Shown: one piece after another, positions 48,238-60,145 of the stretch | Layout: the number at the start of each line of letters is the position of its first letter | Numbering within the stretch: the stretch's first letter is position 1 | DNA from: an uncultured Flavobacteriales bacterium | Lineage (GTDB): Bacteria > Bacteroidota > Bacteroidia > Flavobacteriales_G > Salibacteraceae | Assembly (NCBI GenBank): GCA_943788145.1 | Contig: CALSPD010000018.1 | Coordinates: 122,353-186,352, forward strand | Length of the DNA stretch: 64,000 bases | Direction of reading: 5' to 3' | Notes under the pieces: model-generated | The model's database searches: none | Seen by the model: the letters and a program-made list of their open reading frames with translations, nothing else | Told to the model about the DNA's origin: nothing | Made by a program: the position numbers and the translations under genes

Positions 48238-48786
48238 ATGAAAAAAGTAGCCTCGATAATTCTTAGAATTTGCGGTTGGAAAGTGGAAGGCGTCTTTGGC
48301 GAGCCGCTTAAAAACTGCATTATCATTGTGGCTCCTCATACCAGTCAATGGGATTTTCTTTGGGGTATGTTAGCGCGAACTGTCTATGGTATTAAGGCGA
48401 AGTATTTAATCAAGAATAGCTTTTTTAAACCTGGAATCAGTTGGTTCTTCCATATTACAGGTGGGATTCCGGTGGATCGAACAAAAAAGAATGAGTTGAC
48501 CGATCGATTGAAGAAAATGCTGGCAGATGGGCAAGAATTGAAAATTGCCTTTACGCCTGAAGGCACCCGAAAAAGAGTTGACCGTTGGAGGACAGGATTT
48601 TATTGGACGGCAATTGACACTGGGCTGCCCATCGTTCCTCATTATATCGACTATAAAAAAAAGGTAGTAGGCCAATTTGAGTTTTTCTATCCATCGGGCG
48701 ATTGGGAAAAAGATAAGGCGCATTTAGAAAGTCTATACGCTGATGTATCAGCGTGTCACCCCGAGTATTTCAATAAGTCTTTTTGA
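48238..48786 (+). CDS. 1-acyl-sn-glycerol-3-phosphate acyltransferase-like protein
   Basis: IVAPHTSQWDF (NHxxxxD-like), GGIPVDRTKKN, IAFTPEGTRKRVDRWRTGFYWTA. Confidence 0.85.
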   Translation: MKKVASIILRICGWKVEGVFGEPLKNCIIIVAPHTSQWDFLWGMLARTVYGIKAKYLIKNSFFKPGISWFFHITGGIPVDRTKKNELTDRLKKMLADGQELKIAFTPEGTRKRVDRWRTGFYWTAIDTGLPIVPHYIDYKKKVVGQFEFFYPSGDWEKDKAHLESLYADVSACHPEYFNKSF

Positions 48787-48872
48787 GAAATAGGTAGATT
48801 ACCCTAGCTATATGGTGTGATTACACTATAACCTAACACGGCTGGTTTTTTTTGATTTGTTCAAAATTATAA

Positions 48873-50186
48873 ATGATGAAAAATCTCTACATAACCACCA
48901 TTGCAATGGGCATTACCTTAATGTCCATGTCGCAAGTAATTGACACAAACTGGGTGCGCCAATACGATAGAACAACGTCATCGAGTAAAGTTTTGATCGC
49001 GGAAATGCCAAATGGCGATTACTTGTTGAACCAACATGAGCAATTCTATCAAATAGGTATAAATGGCGACTCGATCGATGCAGCCGTAGAATCAACCAAC
49101 TGGGGACTTACACAAGCCATGATTGGCACTTCTGAAGGAGTATTGCTAGCCGGGAGCCATAATTCTTTTCCAGCCATCGCGCTTATGGACACAAACTTCA
49201 ATATAGTTTGGACGAAAGCTCTATCGAGCAATGCCAGCGGTTCGGCCTTCGCGGTTTATTCTGACGGTACAGACTTCTATGCGAGCGGACGGCATGGGTT
49301 TTCATCTGACTTCATTACGAAATTCGATGCAACAGGTGATACAGCTTGGTACACAATAATTCCTCAAACAACCTTTTCTCAATTATCTGATATTATTGAA
49401 TTGAGTGATGGGAATTTTCTCGCCACTGGAAATCTGGATGACTACCCATTGGCTGTCAAATTCAATGGAAATGGAGATACAATTTGGACGTATACGGAAT
49501 ATATTTTCATCAGTTTTTATCAGGCTCGAGCCTATGAACGAAGCAACGGGGAGATTGTCATGCTTGCCGAACGTTTCATGATTGAGTTAAATGATGATGG
49601 CATTAAAATCAGTGATACAAATTTCACCGTCAGTAGTTTTTATGACATGAAGTATCAGAACGATACAGTCTATTTGTTTGGAACGAAACGAGACACCATT
49701 TGGGGAAACGAAAAATGGCCTGTTGTCGAGATCCGAAATTCAAACTTTGACAGCCTAGGCACTTGGCGATATGAAGATAATTTGCACCCATTTGCCGACA
49801 ACGTGCTTACAACAGCTATTCAGACACCAGGCGGTGGATTTATTGCCGTAGGAAAAATGCGCGATAGTGTCAATATTACGGCCAATACCTACAATATTTT
49901 GGCTGTAAAATTCAATGACGGGACGGTAAATGATACAATCACATACATTCCGGATTTTACGCAACAAAATGAAGTTCAGGTATTCCCAATACCCACTCAA
50001 CAAGTGATAAACATTCATGCCTCGAGCGCAATGCACGATGTTAACTTAATTGATGCGTGTGGTAGAAAGGTTCGAATACTTGGCGATGTTGAGACGTCAA
50101 CTCAGCTCGACCTGAGTACAATTCCATCGGGCGTTTATTACCTCGTTTCGAAGGATTCAAAACCAATTAAAATTCTAAAGCAGTAA
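48873..50186 (+). CDS. T9SS type A sorting domain-containing beta-propeller-like protein
   Basis: Signal peptide; repeated GDTAWYTI/GDTIWTYT blades; C-term VQVFPIPTQQVINIHAS...KPIKILKQ. Confidence 0.8.
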   Translation: MMKNLYITTIAMGITLMSMSQVIDTNWVRQYDRTTSSSKVLIAEMPNGDYLLNQHEQFYQIGINGDSIDAAVESTNWGLTQAMIGTSEGVLLAGSHNSFPAIALMDTNFNIVWTKALSSNASGSAFAVYSDGTDFYASGRHGFSSDFITKFDATGDTAWYTIIPQTTFSQLSDIIELSDGNFLATGNLDDYPLAVKFNGNGDTIWTYTEYIFISFYQARAYERSNGEIVMLAERFMIELNDDGIKISDTNFTVSSFYDMKYQNDTVYLFGTKRDTIWGNEKWPVVEIRNSNFDSLGTWRYEDNLHPFADNVLTTAIQTPGGGFIAVGKMRDSVNITANTYNILAVKFNDGTVNDTITYIPDFTQQNEVQVFPIPTQQVINIHASSAMHDVNLIDACGRKVRILGDVETSTQLDLSTIPSGVYYLVSKDSKPIKILKQ

Positions 50187-50192
50187 CAAGAA

Positions 50193-50230
50193 AAGCCGAG
50201 GTCCGATCGTAGGGATCGCAGCCTCGGCTT
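50193..50230. terminator. Bidirectional terminator between convergent T9SS gene and icd
   Basis: AAGCCGAGG/CCTCGGCTT stem with inner CGATC/GATCG hairpin. Confidence 0.82.
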
Positions 50231-50239
50231 GTTTAATGC

Positions 50240-52486
<2,247 letters not shown>

Positions 52487-52497
52487 TCAAATAAAAA

Positions 52498-52525
52498 GAG
52501 GCGCAAAAGTAGCCTTCTGCGCCTC
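52498..52525 (-). terminator. Terminator after M16 peptidase gene, loop overlapping a candidate icd promoter
   Basis: Minus strand GAGGCGCA-N12-TGCGCCTC-TTTTTATT; TACTTTTG within loop/3' stem. Confidence 0.8.
52504..52511 (-). promoter_or_regulatory. Candidate -7 box for icd
   Basis: Minus-strand TACTTTTG matches TAnnTTTG; no obvious -33 TTG. Confidence 0.4.
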
Positions 52526-52562
52526 GATAATAAAACCTTAGCTTGTGTTATGATTCGGGTTT

Positions 52563-55478
52563 TTAATAGCCGAATATTTCCTCTAGACTCAATTCTTTAA
52601 CTGGACCAAGTGAGTCTAAAGCGGTCATATCCATTTCATCTTTTTTTCCAATGACTAGATAGGTGTAAGTTTTATCTTTCACTTGAGCATCAAAGAATCG
52701 CTGTAAGTCATCAAATGTCATCGACTTAATTTCTGGATAAAGCTTTTCATTAATATCGTAGTCAATGCCTCTGTCCTTAGCCGATTCATATGCCCAAAGG
52801 ATGCTTTGACCTACGGTTCGGTTGGTTTCTATTTGTTTCAGCGCGCTTAACTTAGATTGTTCAAATTGAAGGTCTGCTCTCGGTAACTCGCTCATCAAAT
52901 CAAGCAGAGCATTTGTCGCGTCCCCAAGTTTATTAGCCTGTGTTCCGATGTAACCTCTGACATAATGGTGCTCGTCCGTTTTGTCAGGCGAAGTGAAACC
53001 AGCATAAGCTGAGTAGGCTAAAGCGCGTGATTCTCTGATTTCTTGAAAAACGATTGACGACAATCCGCCTCCAAAATATTCACCAAAAATTTTGGCATCC
53101 GGCATAATGTCTAAGTCCAATAATGAACCTCTGTGGTACATCATCAATTCAGTTTGAACCATATCATATTCTACAAAGAATACTTGGTTTTGATCTGTCG
53201 TAATTTCTTCATAAGTCTTGGGCAGAGGAATCGGCAACAAGGCTGGTGGAAGTTTATGCTCTGTATCCAGTACTGCTTTTACCTTGTTTAAGTCCTGGGG
53301 TCCGTAGAATAAGATTTTATGATCATAATGATTGAGTTTTTGAATCATTTTAGTCAAGTCTTCAGGGTTGACGGCCATCAATTCAGCTTCCGACATTACG
53401 GAATTAAAAGGATTTTCCGATCCATATTTGGCGTAATTCGCCATTGCACTGAAAAGGATTTGCGATTTATTTAGTTTTTTATCGCTTCGCTCTTTGAGCA
53501 TGCCTTGGACCATTTCTTCATAGGAAGGTTTATCAGCGACTACAGAACTCATCAGCTTTTCAAAAAACTTGACGCCTTCAACGAAAGTTTCCTCTAATCC
53601 ACTTACAACAACGTAGCTTCTTTCATCTGAAGGGTAAACGTTAAAGTCTAATCCCAATTTAAACATTTCCTTCTGCACTTCAGCCGGTGTCATTTCCGCT
53701 GTTCCTAAGAAAGGCAAGTACTTAAATGCTAGTGGCCAGAGCGGATCGTTATTTGTGCCCATCTCGAACACATAGAGCATGTTATAAACCTCATTCACAT
53801 CATTATGAACATAACTCAACGGAACCAAAGTCTTGATCTTATCTGACTTTATTGCGGTTTTGAAATCGACAAACATTGGAGTCATTCGAGATTCATCCAT
53901 TGCTTCAATTTGTTTGAAAAACTTGGATGTTTCTTCCCGGTTTATGCTCACTTGGGTGATTTCAGGCTTGTCAACTTTGTGTATATTCTTTTCGCCTTTA
54001 CGCTTGTTTACTGCGGCATAGTTTTCTCCGAATTTTTGGTTAGCCCATGCAACCAATTCCGCCTTTGTTATTTTTTGCATTCGGTCGTAGCGATTAACTA
54101 CATCAGCCCATTTTGAGTTTAAAATGAATGCATCGCTCATCAAGTATGCTCGAATCCAGTTTGCCTCCATTTGTACCATCAAATCTTTCTTTTGCATTCG
54201 AACGACCGCATCAATCATCCAATCATCAAATTTACCAGCTTTTACCAGGTTGATTTGATCGAGGAGAAGGGTTCGCACATCCTCCAAGCTCTGTCCTTGT
54301 CGGTTGTTTCCGCTAAGCATTAGAAATCCATAATCTTCATTCATCGTAACCGATGATCTTGCTCGAAGCACCTTTTGACTTTGCACAAGATTAAGATCGA
54401 TTAGACCAGCCGTACCGTTGCTCAAAATCCCATTCATTAATTCTGAATAAAGGTCATCCTTCGATCCAGCTCCGTCCAATCGAAAAGCAACCATTTCAAA
54501 CTCAGCATCGGCTCCGGAGACATCAGCAATTACTGGTGCCGATATTGGTTTCTCCTTCGGCATTACCGGGTTCTTCAATTCTTGCCTCTTATAGCTACCA
54601 AAGTACTTTTCAACCAACGCTACTGTAGCGTCTGGATCAATATCACCGGCCAAAACAATAGCCATATTGTTTGGTACATATCGACTCTTGAAATACTCGT
54701 GAATCTTCACCATACTTGGGTTTTTAAGATGCTCTCCAGTCCCAATGGTAGATTGTTGTCCGTAAGGATGAGTCGGGAATAAGATGTCCATTAGTTTGTA
54801 ATAACCCTGACGGAAATCGCTGTCTTGCCCTCTGTTAAACTCTTCGTAAACAGCTTCAAGTTCCGTATGAAATAATCTCAAAACAAGTTCATTAAAGCGC
54901 TCCGACTCTAAGGCCAACCATCGCTCCAATTCATTACTTGGAATATCGTTGATGTAAACAGTTCGTTCATTGCTGGTGTATGCATTTGTGCCTTGCGCAC
55001 CCATGCTGCTAATCAATTTGTCGTATTCATTTGAGGCGACAAAGGTTGCTGCAACTCCAGAAACGCTATCTATATTATGAAGTATCATTTTCCGTGTTTC
55101 TTCATCGGAAGATGCACGGAGTTGTTCGTATAAACTAGAGATAATATCAAGGTGTTTTTTCTCTTCTTCCCAATTCAAAGCCCCTAATTCAGACGTTCCT
55201 TTGAAGAGCATATGTTCTAAATAATGCGCTAGACCAGTCGCATCGCTTGGGTCTTGTTTGCTTCCTGTACGAACGGCAATGTTTGTTTGCACCCGAGGCT
55301 CTGCATGGTTTTCAGAGATGTAAATTTTAAGCCCATTTGACAACGTATAGATTCTAAGGCTGAAAGGATCATTAGGTACGGATTCGTAGGGGTATTTTGA
55401 ATCGACAGGTGCGCTATGGGCAATTTGACTTAAGGCGAAAATGCCGACTATTAAAAGTGAATAGAGCTTTGCTTTCAT
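52563..55478 (-). CDS. M16 family (insulinase/pitrilysin-like) metallopeptidase
   Basis: TGLAHYLEHMLFKGT (HxxEH), second M16 repeat, signal peptide MKAKLYSLLIVGIFALSQIAHS. Confidence 0.94.
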   Translation of the reverse strand: MKAKLYSLLIVGIFALSQIAHSAPVDSKYPYESVPNDPFSLRIYTLSNGLKIYISENHAEPRVQTNIAVRTGSKQDPSDATGLAHYLEHMLFKGTSELGALNWEEEKKHLDIISSLYEQLRASSDEETRKMILHNIDSVSGVAATFVASNEYDKLISSMGAQGTNAYTSNERTVYINDIPSNELERWLALESERFNELVLRLFHTELEAVYEEFNRGQDSDFRQGYYKLMDILFPTHPYGQQSTIGTGEHLKNPSMVKIHEYFKSRYVPNNMAIVLAGDIDPDATVALVEKYFGSYKRQELKNPVMPKEKPISAPVIADVSGADAEFEMVAFRLDGAGSKDDLYSELMNGILSNGTAGLIDLNLVQSQKVLRARSSVTMNEDYGFLMLSGNNRQGQSLEDVRTLLLDQINLVKAGKFDDWMIDAVVRMQKKDLMVQMEANWIRAYLMSDAFILNSKWADVVNRYDRMQKITKAELVAWANQKFGENYAAVNKRKGEKNIHKVDKPEITQVSINREETSKFFKQIEAMDESRMTPMFVDFKTAIKSDKIKTLVPLSYVHNDVNEVYNMLYVFEMGTNNDPLWPLAFKYLPFLGTAEMTPAEVQKEMFKLGLDFNVYPSDERSYVVVSGLEETFVEGVKFFEKLMSSVVADKPSYEEMVQGMLKERSDKKLNKSQILFSAMANYAKYGSENPFNSVMSEAELMAVNPEDLTKMIQKLNHYDHKILFYGPQDLNKVKAVLDTEHKLPPALLPIPLPKTYEEITTDQNQVFFVEYDMVQTELMMYHRGSLLDLDIMPDAKIFGEYFGGGLSSIVFQEIRESRALAYSAYAGFTSPDKTDEHHYVRGYIGTQANKLGDATNALLDLMSELPRADLQFEQSKLSALKQIETNRTVGQSILWAYESAKDRGIDYDINEKLYPEIKSMTFDDLQRFFDAQVKDKTYTYLVIGKKDEMDMTALDSLGPVKELSLEEIFGY

Positions 55479-55490
55479 AAAAGTTTGGGG

Positions 55491-57251
55491 TTAATATGAG
55501 ATATCAAGATCAAGATCTTGTCTTAGTTTGATTAAGGATGCGTTTTGTTTAGCTAAATGTTCGAATTTGTCTCGAGGAGTAAAAAGTTTGGTTTCTGTAA
55601 TTTGCTCCGTGAAATTTGTGGTTAATTGAATTTGGGTGTCACCGGTTAAAGATCTGATTAATTGTAAATAGTCAGACCTGTGATGGCTAAATTCTTCTTC
55701 CTCAACTCCATGGTGTAGCGAGACTTCTATTGTTTTCTTGTCATCTATATGAGATAGATCTATCCTCGAAAGAATGGCGCAGAAGGCATTTTTTCCCTCG
55801 GTTTGATATTGGTTGTATGCTGATTTCAAAGCTTGCTCGATACTTTTTCGTTCGACCGAATATTCTGCCTCGCTAGTGGATTCAATGACGTCTCCAACAC
55901 TTTTATTCGGTTGAGGGTCGTCAATGTTTAAGGAAATGGTGGAGGTTCTTCGTTTCCGCTTTGTTGTGTCAAAATTTGCCGGTTCTTCTGCTTTAGATTG
56001 AATAAATTCAGGTTCAAAAACCGCCTCAACTTCTTTAATTGGTTTGGTTTCGACCGGTGCGTCTTCCGGCTCTGTTATATTGGAAACGACTTTGGTAGAA
56101 TCGGCAGTTACGGGCTTAATCGAAGAATTTTGCTCTTTTATTCGTGGTTGCGGAGCAACTGTTTCGCTTAGTTCAGCGTTTTTTTTTTCGGTCTCTAAGT
56201 TGGCAATCGAAAGCATCGCCACTTCAATTAGAAGTCGTTGATTTAAGCTTCCCCTAATTTTAAATTCAGCGTGTTGAATTTCTTTTAAAGTCGCCAATAG
56301 CCATTGGGCTTCCACTGATTTGGCTTGCTGCAAATATTGTTTCTTAACTGAATCGGCCACCTCAAGGAGTTGAACCGTTTTTGGGTTTTGACAAACCAAT
56401 AAATCCCTAACATGTGCGCCCAGTCCATTAATAAAATGGCCGGCATCGAATCCAAGCTTAAGGATTTCATCGAGCAAAAGAAGCGCCTCGCTATAATCGG
56501 CTGATTTCAAAAAATCGACTAGCCTGAAGTAATAATCGTAATCTAGAACGTGGAGATTTTTTAAGACCGCCTCGTAAGTGAGGTTACGATTCGTGAAGCT
56601 TGACAATTGATCGAATATGGATAAAGCATCTCGAAGCGCTCCATCAGCTTTTTGAGCAATAACATGCAGTGCTTCAGATTCAACCGAAATCTTTTCTTTT
56701 TTGGCAATGACCTCAAGGTGACTGACAATAGTGTCAACAGGAATTCGATTGAAATCATAAATCTGACATCGACTTAAAATAGTCGGAATGATTTTATGCT
56801 TTTCAGTCGTTGCTAGAATAAATATGGCATGCTTTGGAGGCTCTTCTAGCGTCTTTAAAAAGGCGTTAAAGGCTTGTGTAGAAAGCATGTGCACCTCATC
56901 AATGATGTAGACTTTGTATTTGCCAATTTGCGGAGGAATTCTTACTTGATCTGTCAAGCTTCGAATTTCATCGACCTTATTGTTCGAAGCAGCATCCAAC
57001 TCAAACACATTGAATGAAAACTCTTCGTCTAAATGTTCTTCAGAGCGGTTTATTTCCTTTGCGAAAATTCTGGCGCAAGTAGTTTTACCAACGCCACGCG
57101 GTCCACAAAAGAGATATGCGTGGGCGAGTTGACCTTGTTCGATCGAATTTTTCAGCGTGTCAGTAATGGCGTCTTGCCCAACTACTTCCTCCCAATTTAA
57201 AGGTCTGTACTTGAGTGCAGATACAACGAAGTTTTCTTTTTGAGCAGCCAT
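55491..57251 (-). CDS. dnaX: DNA polymerase III subunit gamma/tau
   Basis: KYRPLNWEEVVGQDAITDTL, GPRGVGKTTCARIFAKEIN, YIIDEVHMLSTQAFNAFLKTLEEPP, ILATTEKHKIIPTILSRCQIYDF. Confidence 0.96.
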   Translation of the reverse strand: MAAQKENFVVSALKYRPLNWEEVVGQDAITDTLKNSIEQGQLAHAYLFCGPRGVGKTTCARIFAKEINRSEEHLDEEFSFNVFELDAASNNKVDEIRSLTDQVRIPPQIGKYKVYIIDEVHMLSTQAFNAFLKTLEEPPKHAIFILATTEKHKIIPTILSRCQIYDFNRIPVDTIVSHLEVIAKKEKISVESEALHVIAQKADGALRDALSIFDQLSSFTNRNLTYEAVLKNLHVLDYDYYFRLVDFLKSADYSEALLLLDEILKLGFDAGHFINGLGAHVRDLLVCQNPKTVQLLEVADSVKKQYLQQAKSVEAQWLLATLKEIQHAEFKIRGSLNQRLLIEVAMLSIANLETEKKNAELSETVAPQPRIKEQNSSIKPVTADSTKVVSNITEPEDAPVETKPIKEVEAVFEPEFIQSKAEEPANFDTTKRKRRTSTISLNIDDPQPNKSVGDVIESTSEAEYSVERKSIEQALKSAYNQYQTEGKNAFCAILSRIDLSHIDDKKTIEVSLHHGVEEEEFSHHRSDYLQLIRSLTGDTQIQLTTNFTEQITETKLFTPRDKFEHLAKQNASLIKLRQDLDLDISY

Positions 57252-57382
57252 GAGCGGTCAAAAATAAAGTTCTGAACATGAAATGATAGTAGCCATTTCA
57301 GAATATTCATTGACGGAATATTAATGGTGGTCGATAAAGCTCAATTGTTGCATATTTGATTATTCCTATCAAAACCACGCTT

Positions 57383-60007
57383 ATGAAAAATCACTACGAG
57401 CAAAATCTTAGTTTCTTAATCAGTTTCGGGATCATGTTTATTGCATTTTTTGGAAATGCACAAACTCCACAATATTCAAATAGTACGATCAGCACTGGAG
57501 GTAATTCCATTCCCTTGAGTTGGAATTCAGCCGGAGCTCGAGGGGATTTGTTATTTCCAGTTGGAGATTTTGGAACAGTTCCCAATGGTAAATACATAAG
57601 CACCATTTATATGGCTTGTGGTTCTAGTGGAACGGGAACGGCCTTATATGACTTTTTAGAAATAAGCTTAAAGCAGGACAATGTGACTGCCCTAAATTCG
57701 GGATCTTGGACAACAGGTATGGTAACGGTTTTAAGTACAACAAGTTATAGTATTAATAATACAATCGGTCAATGGTTTGCTATTGAGTTAGAAACTCCAT
57801 TCCCTTACAATCCAAGTCTCCCGTTAATTGTTGGTATTAAATCGCATATGTCATCTTTTTATGCTTGGTATTGCTCTGTTGCTACCACCACAACGGGAAG
57901 CTGGAGATCTTATGCAACGCCTTATACAGCGACTGCACCTTCTGGAAATAACGCGTATAGAATGACGTTTGGATTTGATCTGACGGATGGAGCAAATCTT
58001 CCTTATTGTCAAAATTTTGAAGATGGGGATGGCCAGTTTCAAACAGGGGGAATTTTAAATTCATGGGAATATGGAGAGCCGGATAACACAAATATCAGTA
58101 GTGCTTATTCTGGGGATTACGCTTGGGTAACCGATTTAGATGGAAATTACAACAACGATGAGCTTAGCTATGTTCGAACGCCTCGATATGACATGACACA
58201 ATTGGTGGATCCGGTGGTGAAATTTTGGACCATTCGAGATCTTGAAACTGGTGACGATGGCGTGTCGTGTCAAGTATCTGCAGATTCTGGGGCAACTTGG
58301 GCAACCTTAGGTTCAACGTCATCTAATGGGCCTTGGTACAATAGCAGCACGATATCGGCACTAAGTTCTTTAGGAAATGGAAATGGCTGGACGGGACAAA
58401 ATTTGAACTGGACACCTATGCAACATTCACTCGCTTCATTTACGTCCGACACAGCAGTATTTCTTCGCTGGCAAATGGCGGCTGATGGGAATACAGCAGC
58501 AGAAGGGTTTGGATTAGATGATATACTTATCGGTGAATCAAATGATGTCTCTATTACGGAGTTATTTTATCCAGATTCTGTATGCGGACTCAGCGGAATG
58601 ATCGTGTCAGCGCGAATTTGTAATCGAAGTGTGGTGGAAAAATATGGCTTTGACATTGACTTGGATACCAATGGCACAACTGTTTCGTATAGTTATCCTG
58701 ATACATTACCAGTTTGTGGTTGCGATACCGTGGATTTGGTGAGTATTAATGGCTCAGCCGGAGGAACATGGAATCTTTTTGCTGAGGTCGTAAACTCAGG
58801 TGATGTGAATGCCGCAAACGACACCATTTCAGGAACAATGTTAACCTATGGAACTCCGGCCGTAATGGTTGTGGGAGGGGGTAATCATTGCCAAGGTGAA
58901 GTAGATACTGTCTCTTTTGTTTTCCAAGGCACGAGCCCGTTTGGTTTAAGTTATACGAACGGAACGACACCGTACAATATTTCAAATATTACGAGCAATC
59001 CGTTTCAGATATTGGTTTCAACTTCTGGTATTTATGAAGCCGTTTATGTTACGGATGGCAGTGGATGTCCTGGTGACACAAGTGGTTTAACTGGTCAGGC
59101 CGTTGTGAATTTCTTTCCAGCGCCAATCATTGACCTTGGTCCAGATTCAGCTGTGTGCCAAGGATATGTTCTGAACGCTGGTGCAGGGTTTTCAAATTAC
59201 CAATGGAGTACGGGGCAAACGAATCAAACGATTGTGGCGAATCAAACCAACGTTTTTAGTGTTACGGTTACCGATAGCATTGGATGTGAAGGCTCAGATA
59301 TTGTGGATTTAGAGGTCTTTCCAAAGCCAGTAGTAACGCTTACAGATACCGTACTTTGTGAAGGCGGCACTTTCTTGTTTAATGCCGGTGGTGGTGCGGC
59401 TGGGTATGTTTGGCACAACGGTGCGGTAGGGCAATTGTTTGCCATGGATAGTATCGGCACGGTGAGCGTAACGGTAACAAGTTTCTTCGGATGTACAAAT
59501 AGTGCGTCCGCATCCATTACGGCAATTGTTCCGAATCCTACACCTTCAATTACATCATCGTCAAGTTTGGCTCCGGTCACTTTAAATGCAGGTCCGGGTT
59601 ATTCAGCGTATCAATGGAATAATAACGCGACTACGCAAACCATTTCGGTATCTGTTGCAGGTACTTACACTTGCACGGTTACAGATTCTCACGGCTGTAA
59701 AGGTTCGGATAATCAAAAGGCGAAAATCTGGCCGACCGGAATTAAGGAAACCATCGAGGCGAATGGGGTAATTGTTTACCCTAACCCTTCTCAAGATTTT
59801 ATTTGGGTCGAAGTTGGATCTGAATTTGCCTCTGCTGGTTATGATCTTGAATTAAGAGATGCAGCGGGGAGAATAGTCCGATACGAGACAGGCATTTCAG
59901 GATTTAAATTCCAATTGAATTTATCTGGTTTAGCGCACGGACAATACACGCTCATGGTGCTTAAAGACCAACGATCATTTACCTCGAGTTTTGTTATTGG
60001 TAGATAA
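57383..60007 (+). CDS. T9SS type A sorting domain-containing protein (tandem paralog 1)
   Basis: Signal peptide; CARDB-like and Ig-like repeats; C-term VIVYPNPSQDFIWVEVG...SSFVIGR. Confidence 0.88.
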   Translation: MKNHYEQNLSFLISFGIMFIAFFGNAQTPQYSNSTISTGGNSIPLSWNSAGARGDLLFPVGDFGTVPNGKYISTIYMACGSSGTGTALYDFLEISLKQDNVTALNSGSWTTGMVTVLSTTSYSINNTIGQWFAIELETPFPYNPSLPLIVGIKSHMSSFYAWYCSVATTTTGSWRSYATPYTATAPSGNNAYRMTFGFDLTDGANLPYCQNFEDGDGQFQTGGILNSWEYGEPDNTNISSAYSGDYAWVTDLDGNYNNDELSYVRTPRYDMTQLVDPVVKFWTIRDLETGDDGVSCQVSADSGATWATLGSTSSNGPWYNSSTISALSSLGNGNGWTGQNLNWTPMQHSLASFTSDTAVFLRWQMAADGNTAAEGFGLDDILIGESNDVSITELFYPDSVCGLSGMIVSARICNRSVVEKYGFDIDLDTNGTTVSYSYPDTLPVCGCDTVDLVSINGSAGGTWNLFAEVVNSGDVNAANDTISGTMLTYGTPAVMVVGGGNHCQGEVDTVSFVFQGTSPFGLSYTNGTTPYNISNITSNPFQILVSTSGIYEAVYVTDGSGCPGDTSGLTGQAVVNFFPAPIIDLGPDSAVCQGYVLNAGAGFSNYQWSTGQTNQTIVANQTNVFSVTVTDSIGCEGSDIVDLEVFPKPVVTLTDTVLCEGGTFLFNAGGGAAGYVWHNGAVGQLFAMDSIGTVSVTVTSFFGCTNSASASITAIVPNPTPSITSSSSLAPVTLNAGPGYSAYQWNNNATTQTISVSVAGTYTCTVTDSHGCKGSDNQKAKIWPTGIKETIEANGVIVYPNPSQDFIWVEVGSEFASAGYDLELRDAAGRIVRYETGISGFKFQLNLSGLAHGQYTLMVLKDQRSFTSSFVIGR

Positions 60008-60025
60008 TTTAATAGTGAGTGGAGA

Positions 60026-60063
60026 AAAAAAGCCCAAGGGTCAATTTGACCCTTGGGCTTTTT
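60026..60063. terminator. Strong terminator between tandem paralogs 1 and 2
   Basis: AGCCCAAGGGTCAA-T-TTGACCCTTGGGCT near-perfect palindrome flanked by A7 and T5. Confidence 0.9.
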
Positions 60064-60145
60064 AGCGTAAAAATTCGTATGGTGTTTAGTTAGGATATGT
60101 TAGACCAAATATGGATATTTGGAGATTAAGCATAATTTAACTTCT

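Noticed and set aside
48787-48872. Possible hairpin/regulatory element (TATGGTGT-gatt-ACACTATA followed by T8)
   Set aside because: Stem needs a G-T pair and is AT-rich and weak; position could equally be ordinary intergenic sequence.
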